Position numbers and translations under genes: made by a program. A stretch of DNA of 50,550 bases from an uncultured Bacteroides sp. Its GTDB lineage: Bacteria; Bacteroidota; Bacteroidia; Bacteroidales; Bacteroidaceae. Every line of letters starts with the position of its first letter. The first letter of the stretch is position 1. The notes under the pieces were generated by a model. The model saw nothing but the letters and a program-made list of their open reading frames with translations, had not been told where the DNA came from and searched no databases. This document shows positions 18,167 to 27,179 of the stretch, piece after piece. Location: contig NZ_CALDPF010000025.1 of the NCBI RefSeq assembly GCF_937912035.1, positions 1 through 50,550 of the forward strand, in the 5' to 3' direction.

Positions 18167-20035
18167 TTACCAAACTTTTATACGTATATCCGACAAAAAT
18201 TCAAAAGGTCCTATTGTTGGATTTTGGGAACGAAGCTTTCCAAAATAATCTTTATCTATTACTATATTTGAACCATCAGACTCCTCAAATAAATAATTAC
18301 TCAACTTTGTCCTTCCTAATTTTTTAGTATTAACAATTTCTGTCTTTTTGTTTTTTAAAATGCTAAAGTTGATTTTGTCAAATATCAGATAGACTTCATT
18401 TTCTGTTTCTTCAATTATAATTTGTGGATTAAAATTCTCTTCTACAATTCCTTGTATTTTGTCTTTCATAGGAAAAGCATATTTACCGAAAACATTATTC
18501 TCAGCATATATAGGCCATACACTTACATCATAAGGAGATAAACCATATCTTTTGTCTTTATCTTTATGTCCTAAAAAAATATTATTATAAAATCTATGAT
18601 CACCACTCTTTATGTCTTTTATGCCCTTTATTTCAGTGGAGTGCTCTATATTATAAGGAACGTAACGATTATCGTCAAATCTGTTTATATTACTGGAAAA
18701 AAGATTATGTATTAATGATATTCCATCAGAATTTTCTCTAAAAGACTGCTTAGATAACATTATATTATTATCAATAATTATGGGGCCGTGACTAACCTCA
18801 ATAAACACATCTTCATCTTTACATCTATACATTAGATTTGATGAAATTCTTGCTCCTTGGGCCATCCAATCAAGCCAAATTGCATAATGACCGGTATCAT
18901 GTATCCTATTGTGATGTATATACACATCAATTGCTCCATGTAATTTTATTCCTGAAATTTCAGCTCCGTAAAATTGTTGTTTTGCATTAATATTATATAT
19001 ATGATTACCATATATTTCGCTGAACGCTCCTCCCATACTCCCTATTATTCCTCCTTGTTCACAATTAGATATAATATTGTTTCTTACGATATGTGAACCG
19101 ATTCTACTTTTATTCCATCCATTACGTAAAGTATTAAATATAACTTCCATATAATGCGATGTACCATCCAAACGTTTGTCATTACAAGCCAAATTATGTC
19201 CTGTAGAACGTTCTTTTCCTAAACATATTCCTATACAACGAGAATTATTAATAATATTATTTTCTATAATCCATCCTTTACTCCAATGAGTGGAAACAAT
19301 TCCTATTTGTTCATCCGTTGGAGCTCCCCATTGTGTAGCAGCTTGACTAACATGAAATCCTCTAAATGTAATATAATTAAGACCTTCTCTTGTAGGATAG
19401 AAACATGTGGGGCGAACAGTTATCTCTACTATCTCTTTATTTGGATTCAAATTTCCAAAATTTGCATATATTAACGTTTGATCAGATTTTACTTCAGCAA
19501 ACCAAAATTTATCATATCCATATTTATCACGGATACTATAAATAATTTTAGGATTAAATACATCTTCTAAACTTTTTGCCTCATAAAGGGACACATTATT
19601 AAGATAAACATCACCTCTATGAAATGTCTTGTCATTTAACCAATCGCCATATATATTTTCTTGAAACGGATTAAAACAACCGAATAAAGAATTTGGTATT
19701 GTAACCATCCATACATTTTTACTTTTTCTTACTTTGGTCCATCCTTTTATTAATTCAGAACCTTTTATTTCTGCTTTCTCTCCTTCTGCAACTCTATACA
19801 ATATACGTTCTTCGTCACTCCGGCCTCCATTTGCCGGATTAATCCATTCCCGATATACTCCTTCATGAACAGTTATTGTATCATTAGGCATAGCAATTTG
19901 CGCTGCTCTATTTATAGTTTTAAATGGATTTGGTGCACTACCATTATTAATATCACTGCCATTAGGAGATACATGATATTCTTTTGCGTTAACATTTAAA
20001 ATAAATAGAAGCAAAATAAACAAAATGTTTTTCAT
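18167..20035 (-). CDS. Secreted right-handed beta-helix protein, GH141-like
   Basis: A 622-residue protein with a signal peptide (about 1-17, ending VNA-K). The start YHVSPNGSDINNGSAPNPFKT is the DUF1565 entry to a beta-helix, followed by APGE-like coils, HEGVYREWINPANGG, and many short N-N-I or H-N-I repeats (IIENNIINNSRCIGICLG, VYIHHNRIHDTGHYAIWL) typical of parallel beta-helix rungs. The REW...P..GG start and the GDWLND..FHRGDVYLNN segment resemble GH141, a family with an alpha-L-fucosidase and a xylanase. A polysaccharide lyase or epimerase fold is the alternative. The gene looks more AT-rich than its neighbours by eye and is isolated by 355- and 640-bp spacers, suggesting a separate acquisition. 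Confidence 0.72.
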   Translation of the reverse strand: MKNILFILLLFILNVNAKEYHVSPNGSDINNGSAPNPFKTINRAAQIAMPNDTITVHEGVYREWINPANGGRSDEERILYRVAEGEKAEIKGSELIKGWTKVRKSKNVWMVTIPNSLFGCFNPFQENIYGDWLNDKTFHRGDVYLNNVSLYEAKSLEDVFNPKIIYSIRDKYGYDKFWFAEVKSDQTLIYANFGNLNPNKEIVEITVRPTCFYPTREGLNYITFRGFHVSQAATQWGAPTDEQIGIVSTHWSKGWIIENNIINNSRCIGICLGKERSTGHNLACNDKRLDGTSHYMEVIFNTLRNGWNKSRIGSHIVRNNIISNCEQGGIIGSMGGAFSEIYGNHIYNINAKQQFYGAEISGIKLHGAIDVYIHHNRIHDTGHYAIWLDWMAQGARISSNLMYRCKDEDVFIEVSHGPIIIDNNIMLSKQSFRENSDGISLIHNLFSSNINRFDDNRYVPYNIEHSTEIKGIKDIKSGDHRFYNNIFLGHKDKDKRYGLSPYDVSVWPIYAENNVFGKYAFPMKDKIQGIVEENFNPQIIIEETENEVYLIFDKINFSILKNKKTEIVNTKKLGRTKLSNYLFEESDGSNIVIDKDYFGKLRSQNPTIGPFEFLSDIRIKVW

Positions 20036-20390
20036 GTTTATAATTTTTTGATTTGTAATTTAGTCGATTATAGTTAACCACTCCTATAAATGTATATCTT
20101 CTTATTTTCCTACTAGAACATCAAAATAAGTTGATAAAACAAAATCCCAGAATTGTAAAGTACATTCTAAAAATTAATTGTCTTTACATATATTTCAGCC
20201 GAATATGACAAATTAAACACATATCAAAGAGTTCCTATTCTTCCCATAATTATAATATTATTAGAAGGGAATATTTCCAACATCACAACCATATTTATTT
20301 AATCATATAAATGTAATGCCACATCATTTGAGATAATTATTTATTTAGTACAATAACCAATTTCCATAATTTTGGAAAACTACAAGAAAT
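20036..20390. other. Gene-free AT-rich spacer, 355 bp
   Basis: No coding signal. A weak inverted repeat (TATTC..CCC near 20236 and GGGAATA near 20267) could form a hairpin downstream of the esterase gene at 20391. Otherwise I see nothing. Confidence 0.45.
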
Positions 20391-21269
20391 CTATAATTTT
20401 GTATTCCTATTATCATAAATAACTTTAGCAAAACGTTCACCTAGAGTCAATATACCATATGTCCCTAGATGAACATCATCATTAGGAAGCGGAGTACGAT
20501 AATCATCACGACGCATTTGTAAATCATCACTTTCTACAAGAAAAGCATTTTTTACTGATAACTTACTACATGAAGCTTCAGAAACTTCAATCTGGGCAGT
20601 TCTAACCAAGTTACGTCCAGGAAAACGTTCTGCTTCCATAGGCATTACCTCACCATATACAAACAACATATCTGGAGCCTCTAACTCCTTTCTTACTTCC
20701 AATATAAAATTACGAAGATTTATTCCATATCGTCTCGAATTTTCCATTCCTGCAATCTCTCTAGCATCTGCTTCACCCTGCTGCCATACCATAGCACGAA
20801 TTACAGGCTTATAACCTTTCTTTTCAAGCTCTGCAAGAGCATCTTTTACTGTATTAAGCCATTTAACATACTCTTCACCTGATTTTTCACAGTTCCTATT
20901 TCCAGGATTCCATTGTTCATAAAGATTTGAGCCGGAAAGAGCATGCTTAATCAAGGCAATCTTTCTATCAGGAAAATACTTCTGCAATGATGTTCCAAGA
21001 CTCAATTCCACTCCAAATTTATCCATAGTTTCCGAAGCTTGACAAAGTTCTCTCCATACTCCACCTCCATTACCTTGGTTCAGAAATTTGGAATAGTAAA
21101 ACATTACATCGGTATCAATCTTAAAAGAAGAAGGTATATTTCGCATATATCCCTGTCCTGTAGCATTAGACTGACCACCTATCAACACTACATCTACCTC
21201 TTGCGCTATTATATTTAATGAGTGGAATAATAAAAATGCTATACAATAAACAAAATTGATAATTTTCAT
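20391..21269 (-). CDS. SASA-family (DUF303) carbohydrate acetylesterase, short type, copy 1
   Basis: A 292-residue SGNH-type hydrolase with a signal peptide (about 1-22, ending IAQ). The oxyanion/nucleophile motif is GGQSNATG (Ser34), the central block is MVWQQGEADARE, and the Asp-His pair lies in NDDVHLGTYG near 270. These are the SASA/DUF303 (PF03629) signatures; family members deacetylate sugars, including sialic acid and plant or algal polysaccharides. Length fits the short CE6-like class. It is 32 bp downstream of the sulfatase gene and probably in its operon. Its closest relative in the window is the 31602 gene, sharing the NPGNR..GE and MPMEAERFPGRNLVR blocks. Likely role: removing acetyl groups so that fucosidases can act. 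Confidence 0.85.
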   Translation of the reverse strand: MKIINFVYCIAFLLFHSLNIIAQEVDVVLIGGQSNATGQGYMRNIPSSFKIDTDVMFYYSKFLNQGNGGGVWRELCQASETMDKFGVELSLGTSLQKYFPDRKIALIKHALSGSNLYEQWNPGNRNCEKSGEEYVKWLNTVKDALAELEKKGYKPVIRAMVWQQGEADAREIAGMENSRRYGINLRNFILEVRKELEAPDMLFVYGEVMPMEAERFPGRNLVRTAQIEVSEASCSKLSVKNAFLVESDDLQMRRDDYRTPLPNDDVHLGTYGILTLGERFAKVIYDNRNTKL

Positions 21270-21301
21270 TTTACATAAATCTTATAAAAACAACAATCCT
21301 A

Positions 21302-22756
21302 TTACATACCATGATAAAAACTATTTTTTACAGGCATTTTAGCATCTACTTCTAAGTACCATTGATTGAGCATATTTTTCAACTTTTCTGTAAGTTCAGG
21401 CTTTATGGAAGATAAATCATTTTTCTCAGAGACATCATCTACAACATTATATAACTCCACATGATTATCTTCGAAAAATTCTATCAATTTATAGTTACCA
21501 TATCTTACAGCTGCAGAAGGACGACCTCCCAAACCACCACTATAATGTGGATAGTGCCAAAATATGGGCTCCCTAGCAAACTTCTTACCTTCCAATAAAG
21601 TCTTTATAGAAAAGCCATCAATATGTTGATTTGGCAAAAGATTTAGTCCACACAAATCAAGAAGAGTGGGATAAAAATCCGTACCCACTACAGGGGTCTT
21701 ATCCACTACTGAAGGTTTTATCTTACCACTCCATCTCACAAAAAGGGGAACCTTTATTCCACCTTCATAAAGATATCCCTTTCCTGCACGTAATGGATAA
21801 TTACTGGTAGGTATATTACCTGTTGTATTGCTGGTTGCCATACCACCATTGTCTGAAGTAAATACAACTATCGTATTCTCATCAAGTCCCTCCTCAAGTA
21901 AACATTCCATCAAACGCCCTATATTATCATCAAGATGTTCCACCATTGCGGCATAAACAGGCATATTCTGATACATCTTATAAAAAGTATTCTCTTTTTT
22001 AATAAACTCATTACCACTAAATGTAATGCTTTTCAGTTTTTCAATATACTTGTCAATCTTATCCACCTTTGCCTGCATTGGTAAATGAACAGTATAATAT
22101 GACAGAAATGCAAAAAAAGGTTTATCCTTTTCTGTTCTTATAAACTTTATCATTTCATCTGTAAGACGGTCTGTAAGGTATTCTCCTTTGGGACCATCTG
22201 GAAGTTGCGGATTCTTATAAGGTGAAAAATAACCACCAGCTGGATGCCCAGTATTATTTCCTCCTAAATTTACATCAAAACCAAACGAAGTTGGATAATA
22301 TTTTTCTGATTCAGACAAATGCCATTTACCTGTAAAAAAAGTACAATATCCATTCCTACGAAATGCTTCAGCCAGACCTATCTCATCAATATCAAGGTGT
22401 TGGTTGAAAGGAAGAGAAGATAACATCTGATCTTTATGAGGACCATACGCCTGGTTTCCTGGAATATAATCTGTAAGATTTATTCTTGCCGGATATTTAC
22501 CGGTCATAATAGCAGCACGTGAAGGTGATGATACCGGACAAGCAGCATAAGCATAATTAAAAGCAACACTCTCGCTGGCAAGTCTATCAATATTCGGAGT
22601 TTCATAAAAAGTACTACCGGTACAGCTCAAATCCGTATATCCCATGTCATCCACAAGAATAAACAATACATTAGGTTTATTCATTTTATTGTTTCCAGCA
22701 TACAAAGAAGTTACACCTGAAGCTACCAAGGATAATAAAAACAATTTTTTCATCAC
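21302..22756 (-). CDS. Secreted sulfatase, S1 family, Ser-type formylglycine motif
   Basis: A 484-residue sulfatase with a signal peptide (about 1-20). It opens PNVLFILVDDMGYTDL, whose Asp36 and Asp37 bind calcium, and has the sulfatase signature SSPSRAAIMTGKYP, in which Ser76 is the residue to be turned into formylglycine. Further motifs are FTGKWHLS and VVFTSDNGG (metal site). Because the motif is Ser-type, activation needs an anaerobic sulfatase-maturating enzyme (anSME); none is encoded in this window. The protein belongs to the S1 branch related to host-glycan and algal exo-sulfatases; subfamily and position of the sulfate cannot be fixed by eye. It lies between a GH29 gene and an acetylesterase, with spacers of 16 and 32 bp, and likely acts on a sulfated fucosylated glycan. 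Confidence 0.93.
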   Translation of the reverse strand: MMKKLFLLSLVASGVTSLYAGNNKMNKPNVLFILVDDMGYTDLSCTGSTFYETPNIDRLASESVAFNYAYAACPVSSPSRAAIMTGKYPARINLTDYIPGNQAYGPHKDQMLSSLPFNQHLDIDEIGLAEAFRRNGYCTFFTGKWHLSESEKYYPTSFGFDVNLGGNNTGHPAGGYFSPYKNPQLPDGPKGEYLTDRLTDEMIKFIRTEKDKPFFAFLSYYTVHLPMQAKVDKIDKYIEKLKSITFSGNEFIKKENTFYKMYQNMPVYAAMVEHLDDNIGRLMECLLEEGLDENTIVVFTSDNGGMATSNTTGNIPTSNYPLRAGKGYLYEGGIKVPLFVRWSGKIKPSVVDKTPVVGTDFYPTLLDLCGLNLLPNQHIDGFSIKTLLEGKKFAREPIFWHYPHYSGGLGGRPSAAVRYGNYKLIEFFEDNHVELYNVVDDVSEKNDLSSIKPELTEKLKNMLNQWYLEVDAKMPVKNSFYHGM

Positions 22757-22772
22757 TTATAAAATATTATGA

Positions 22773-24206
22773 TTAAAACATTGAGAAATTCTTCACTAAA
22801 GGTTTATCTAAAGAATCTTTAATTTTTAAACGAACAACACTCAAACGAACAGGACTTGCAAGTTTTTCAATACGCTTGTGCCCAATACAACTACCCTCAC
22901 AAAGAACCGTCCATTGTCCATTCACTTTACCCTCTATTACATAACTTCGAATACGTTCACCATATCTTATATCCTCCTGAATAACAAAACATGAAACCTC
23001 TACAGGTGATTTAAACTTCATTTCATATTTATCACCCTCGCCAGAAATACTTTTTAAAGGATTTCCATACTTTGCTTTTATTGTATTACCAAATTCAGAA
23101 AGCCTTAATGAGTCCACAGAAGGTATAAGACCACGGTCATCTGGAGTAAGTCCTAAAATTAATGTCGAATTTCTTCCGACAGACTTCTCATACATATTCA
23201 TAAGATCACCCAATGGGAAAACATGTGCCTCATCATCTGGTTCCCAGAACCACTCATGACGACCATTATAGCCACGAAGAGGGGCATCAGACATTGCCGG
23301 CATATAATAATCACCTTCAGGGTCACCTGTTTTTAATAGCTGAAAATCATTTTTAAGCACAACCTCCTGATTCTTTGAATGTGAATATGGGAAGGGGTAA
23401 GTTCCCCAACAAGGATATGGAACAGTTCCGCTCTCAGAACCACCCCAACGAATATCAGCTCTCTGGCTGTTGTGATAGAAAATTATATTCTTCTGATACT
23501 TTTCCACTATCGGAAGAATATCAGCGCCACCCAATTCAGGTCCATGTCCTCCACCGTCGTACCATACTATTGCAAGATCACCATAACGAGACATAAGTTC
23601 CTCAGTCATACCTTCGCACATTTTATTATAGAAAGCTTGACGGTTCTGCTGAAATTTAGTGCCATCCTTAGGCATCATAAAATCATAAACCCCAAGAAAG
23701 GAATTCCATCTTATACCTATATAGATACCAGGTTTTACACCATATTTACGACAGGAATTTACAAAATCACGTACTATATCCCCTTTTCCTTCCTTCCATT
23801 TCAGTGCCTTCATGCAATAAGGATTCACATCAGACTGGTAAAGAGCAAAACCGGTCTCATGAGTGGCAGTTATAATAGCTATCTTGGCACCCATACCCTT
23901 GGCACTACGTATCCATTGGTCGGTATCATACTGTTCCGGATTGAATATGTTGATATCAGGTATAGGGGTGGTTCTGTTGTATGCCTGATTATATTTCTTG
24001 CCGTCAAACACATGGAGGTCATAATGGAAAACAGCCGTAAGTTCAGCATCCTGCCATACAAGTTGTGCCGGTGTGGGAATTGGTATTTTCTTTTTCTGCG
24101 CAAACCCAGGTGTAATACTGCCGCAAAGCAGTACTGATGAAAGAAACATACTTGAAATACATAAATTTCCTAATCTCTTTATATTCTTTGTTTTATCTTT
24201 ATACAT
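22773..24206 (-). CDS. GH29 alpha-L-fucosidase, copy 1
   Basis: A 477-residue secreted protein (signal peptide about 1-36, ending GFAQ). It hydrolyses terminal alpha-L-fucose with retention. The fold is visible through the early fucose-site region VFHYDLHVF (His61), TATHETGFALY, and the strand LAIVWYDGGG with nucleophile Asp217. Glu258 in GGSESG is a plausible acid/base. The typical C-terminal beta-sandwich follows, with IQEDIRYGERI and SYVIEGKVNGQWTVL. Long blocks are identical to the 29585 gene, so they are recent paralogs. The gene lies 31 bp downstream of a SASA esterase and 16 bp upstream of the sulfatase, evidently in one operon. It could prefer acetylated or sulfated substrates after trimming; linkage specificity is not readable. 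Confidence 0.92.
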   Translation of the reverse strand: MYKDKTKNIKRLGNLCISSMFLSSVLLCGSITPGFAQKKKIPIPTPAQLVWQDAELTAVFHYDLHVFDGKKYNQAYNRTTPIPDINIFNPEQYDTDQWIRSAKGMGAKIAIITATHETGFALYQSDVNPYCMKALKWKEGKGDIVRDFVNSCRKYGVKPGIYIGIRWNSFLGVYDFMMPKDGTKFQQNRQAFYNKMCEGMTEELMSRYGDLAIVWYDGGGHGPELGGADILPIVEKYQKNIIFYHNSQRADIRWGGSESGTVPYPCWGTYPFPYSHSKNQEVVLKNDFQLLKTGDPEGDYYMPAMSDAPLRGYNGRHEWFWEPDDEAHVFPLGDLMNMYEKSVGRNSTLILGLTPDDRGLIPSVDSLRLSEFGNTIKAKYGNPLKSISGEGDKYEMKFKSPVEVSCFVIQEDIRYGERIRSYVIEGKVNGQWTVLCEGSCIGHKRIEKLASPVRLSVVRLKIKDSLDKPLVKNFSMF

Positions 24207-24237
24207 AATTCCTCATTTAAATTATTACAATATCATC

Positions 24238-25656
24238 TTATTCTTCAAATTTACAGGTCTCCTCAGTCCAGTTGTCCGTTCTGAACGATGAGGCACAACA
24301 CCCCTCAACATTATACAGACATCCTTTGGCATAATCTGTAAAAGCATATCTCACTGCAACTGGACTAGACACTTTATCACTGAAGACAACAATCTCACTT
24401 TTATGTATACGTACTTGTGCAGGATAGAAAACCCTGTCTTCCCCAGCTATTGTAAAAGAGGTTATCGGTTTGCCGTATGTAGAAAGACCATTAGAAGCAT
24501 TTTCAAAACTTATTATCATTTTACCATCCTCTATCCTACAAGACTTATATATAGGTTCATCTGAATATATACCTTCAATATCATAAACCTTATCAAGTGC
24601 AGACATAGCCATACGTACTCCCACAGTCTCTTTTTCCGACGGATGGATGTTATGCTCCTCGCCTACATCCATTAAAGAAACCATATATGCTCTGGCATTT
24701 TCATTCTGACACATCAACTGGGCTTCCCTGATGTAGGCCGAATTTCCATCATTATAATCAAATGGAGCAATCTGGGCATATATAAAAGGAAAGTTTCCTA
24801 TATTCCACTTCTCCCTCCAGTCTGCCAACATTGACTTAAAAAGCTTTCTATATAAATCCGGTTCCTTTCTGTTTGTTTCACCCTGATACCATATACAACC
24901 TTTAATACCATATCCCAGTATAGAATTTATCATACCATTATAAAGTGCGGAAGGAGTCATATTTCCCAAATTTTTATCACCTTTTTTGGGTAATTTAAAT
25001 TGAGAAAAAGAACCTAATGACCTACCACTCATAAATGCGACAATAGAGGCACCTCCCCATGGGGCAACTACAAGTCCAACAGGAACCCCCAATGTTTTAT
25101 ACAGCTGCCTTCCAAAAAAATATGCATTCGCGTTTGTCTCTGCTACAGTTGCCGGACATGATGATTTCCATTCTCCATTACAGTCAAACTCCTGTTCCAC
25201 GGATGCAACTCTCGGGACCTCAAATACATGCACATTATAATTGTGACTATCAGCTATTGCTTGACGCCCACCATTAATTGGAGTTCCATAATAACCTTTC
25301 ATTTTCATTTGCATATTAGATTGTCCCGAACACAGCCATATTTCGCCAAACAAGACATCGTTCAAATATAAAGACTGATTTCCTTGAGAAAAATGAATAT
25401 TTTTAGAAACGAAATCAGCCTTATTCGTTCCAACCATAACACTCCAACCCCCTTTTGTATCAGGTAAAACTTTATAAATACGATTAGTCCATGAAGGAGA
25501 TATAAAAATAGTATCTTTCGAATCGGATTTTCCCCACAATCTTACTTCGGAATCCTGCTGGAGAATCATTCCATCGCTTATTATTGACGGAAGAAATATT
25601 CTTGAATAACTTGTAGCGTTTATCAACAATAATAATATGGAAATTAATATTCTCAT
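24238..25656 (-). CDS. SASA-family sialate/carbohydrate O-acetylesterase, long type, copy 1
   Basis: A 472-residue secreted esterase (signal peptide about 1-18). It begins FLPSIISDGMILQQDSEVRLWG, a beta-sandwich typical of sialate O-acetylesterases, then the nucleophile motif CSGQSNMQM (Ser113 in GQSNM), GVPVGLVVAPWGGASI, CIWYQGETNR and the IHPSEK segment near 340 with the catalytic His. Similar proteins deacetylate sialic acids or other acetylated sugars. No sialidase or sialic acid catabolism is seen here, so the target may be an acetylated fucose or hexose. It is a paralog of the 25752 gene directly upstream (95 bp apart) and precedes the GH29 gene at 22773 by 31 bp. Confidence 0.88.
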   Translation of the reverse strand: MRILISILLLLINATSYSRIFLPSIISDGMILQQDSEVRLWGKSDSKDTIFISPSWTNRIYKVLPDTKGGWSVMVGTNKADFVSKNIHFSQGNQSLYLNDVLFGEIWLCSGQSNMQMKMKGYYGTPINGGRQAIADSHNYNVHVFEVPRVASVEQEFDCNGEWKSSCPATVAETNANAYFFGRQLYKTLGVPVGLVVAPWGGASIVAFMSGRSLGSFSQFKLPKKGDKNLGNMTPSALYNGMINSILGYGIKGCIWYQGETNRKEPDLYRKLFKSMLADWREKWNIGNFPFIYAQIAPFDYNDGNSAYIREAQLMCQNENARAYMVSLMDVGEEHNIHPSEKETVGVRMAMSALDKVYDIEGIYSDEPIYKSCRIEDGKMIISFENASNGLSTYGKPITSFTIAGEDRVFYPAQVRIHKSEIVVFSDKVSSPVAVRYAFTDYAKGCLYNVEGCCASSFRTDNWTEETCKFEE

Positions 25657-25751
25657 TATAACTTAATATTAGAGTTTATACAGAATAAGGTATAGGGCTA
25701 TTTGTTATCAGTACCCTAAAACCTTATTATTTATATATAATGTCTATTTAA

Positions 25752-27173
25752 TTAAAAATTTGTTCTAAAAGATGAAACAGGCAATCCATTAACACCATAC
25801 AAATCTCCTTTTACGTAATTCCGAAAAGCATATCTAACAGATATAGGAGATTTTACAGAATCAGACCATACCTCAACCTTATTTCCGATAATTCTCGCTT
25901 CAGCCTTATAAAAACGATTATCATCACCAGCAATTTCAAAACAATTCAAAGGCTTTCCAAAAGAAGTTAGCCCTAAACCTACATTATCAAAATTCAGAAT
26001 AATTCTATTGCCTTTGGTTTCACAAGACGAATATGTAGGAGATTGAGCTTCAACTGCAGGTTTATTATAATCATTTTTTAAAGCCCAGTAAGCTAAACGT
26101 TTTCCAACTATTTCTTTATTAGAAGGATGTATTATGTCATTCTCACCAACATCCATTAATACTGCCATTCCTGAATGATTAATTTTATTCTCGCATTTTA
26201 GTTGTGCCTCTCTCAACAAAGCTCCTGAAAGAGAACATGATTTATCATTATATCCAAAAGGAGCGATTTGCGCATAATAAAATGGCATATCAGGGCTAGA
26301 GAACAAATTTCTTAAACAAGAGACAAAAGAGACAAAGAGTTTTTCGTATTCAGCGGATCTCATTCTATTAGCCTCACCTTGATACCAAATTGTACCCTTT
26401 ATTCTGTAATCACGTAATGGATAAAGCATACCATTATATAGCAAAGAAGCGGTCTGTTGAGGTACTTTTATATCAATATCTTTATAAAAATGTTCCAATG
26501 ATACATCAGGAAATTCTTTTTTTAGAATGGTTGAAGGCATCCAAGATTCAATATTAGAAGCGCCCCAACTAGTACTTATTAAACCTATAGGTACTTTCAA
26601 CACAGAGTGTAACTGCAAACCAAAAAAATATGCAGCAGCACTAAAATCAGCGACAGATTGACCATCATTAACACTCCATTTACCTATCACATTTGACTCA
26701 AGTACTTTTGAAGCATTTCGTTGAACAGTAAACATATGTATAGGAATTGTTGGATCTGCATCAGCTATAATCTGATTAGAAGACAATACAGGCTGCGAAG
26801 GAAAACCTTTTATTGGCATTTCCATATTCGACTGACCTGAACATAACCATACTTCACCTATATAAACATTATTAATTATAACATCCTCTCCATCATTAAT
26901 TCTTATATTATAAGGACCACCTGCAGAAGGTGTTCTAATGAATAATTCCCATTTACCGGCATCATCAGATCGTACCTTATACTTTTCATTACTCCAACTA
27001 ACTTCTAAACATATATTCTTCATAGGAGAAGACTCCCCCCATATCTTAATTTCAGATAACTGTTGTAAAACCATATTATCTCCTACTAAAGAAGGAAGTT
27101 TCACTTTTGCTCCAATAGTTTGAAAAAGAAAAGATAATAATAAAACAATAATTCCTTTTGTAAATGTTTTCAT
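25752..27173 (-). CDS. SASA-family sialate/carbohydrate O-acetylesterase, long type, copy 2
   Basis: A 473-residue secreted protein (signal peptide about 1-22) with the same plan as the 24238 protein. It opens LPSLVGDNMVLQQLSEIKIWG, then has CSGQSNMEMP (nucleophile Ser115), GLISTSWGASNIESWMPS, TIWYQGEANRM and IIHPSNKE with the His. It differs enough in loops (for example an extra stretch at VLKKEFPDVSLEHF) that substrate preference may differ from its neighbour. It begins 6 bp after the GH95 stop, so the two are translationally close and share a transcript. The tandem pair suggests that acetyl removal is an important step for this glycan. Confidence 0.88.
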   Translation of the reverse strand: MKTFTKGIIVLLLSFLFQTIGAKVKLPSLVGDNMVLQQLSEIKIWGESSPMKNICLEVSWSNEKYKVRSDDAGKWELFIRTPSAGGPYNIRINDGEDVIINNVYIGEVWLCSGQSNMEMPIKGFPSQPVLSSNQIIADADPTIPIHMFTVQRNASKVLESNVIGKWSVNDGQSVADFSAAAYFFGLQLHSVLKVPIGLISTSWGASNIESWMPSTILKKEFPDVSLEHFYKDIDIKVPQQTASLLYNGMLYPLRDYRIKGTIWYQGEANRMRSAEYEKLFVSFVSCLRNLFSSPDMPFYYAQIAPFGYNDKSCSLSGALLREAQLKCENKINHSGMAVLMDVGENDIIHPSNKEIVGKRLAYWALKNDYNKPAVEAQSPTYSSCETKGNRIILNFDNVGLGLTSFGKPLNCFEIAGDDNRFYKAEARIIGNKVEVWSDSVKSPISVRYAFRNYVKGDLYGVNGLPVSSFRTNF

Positions 27174-27179
27174 AATTAT

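Noticed and set aside
23472..24137. Long plus-strand open frame over the GH29 gene
   Set aside because: It is antisense to a clear fucosidase with no promoter and no recognisable protein; a shadow of codon bias.
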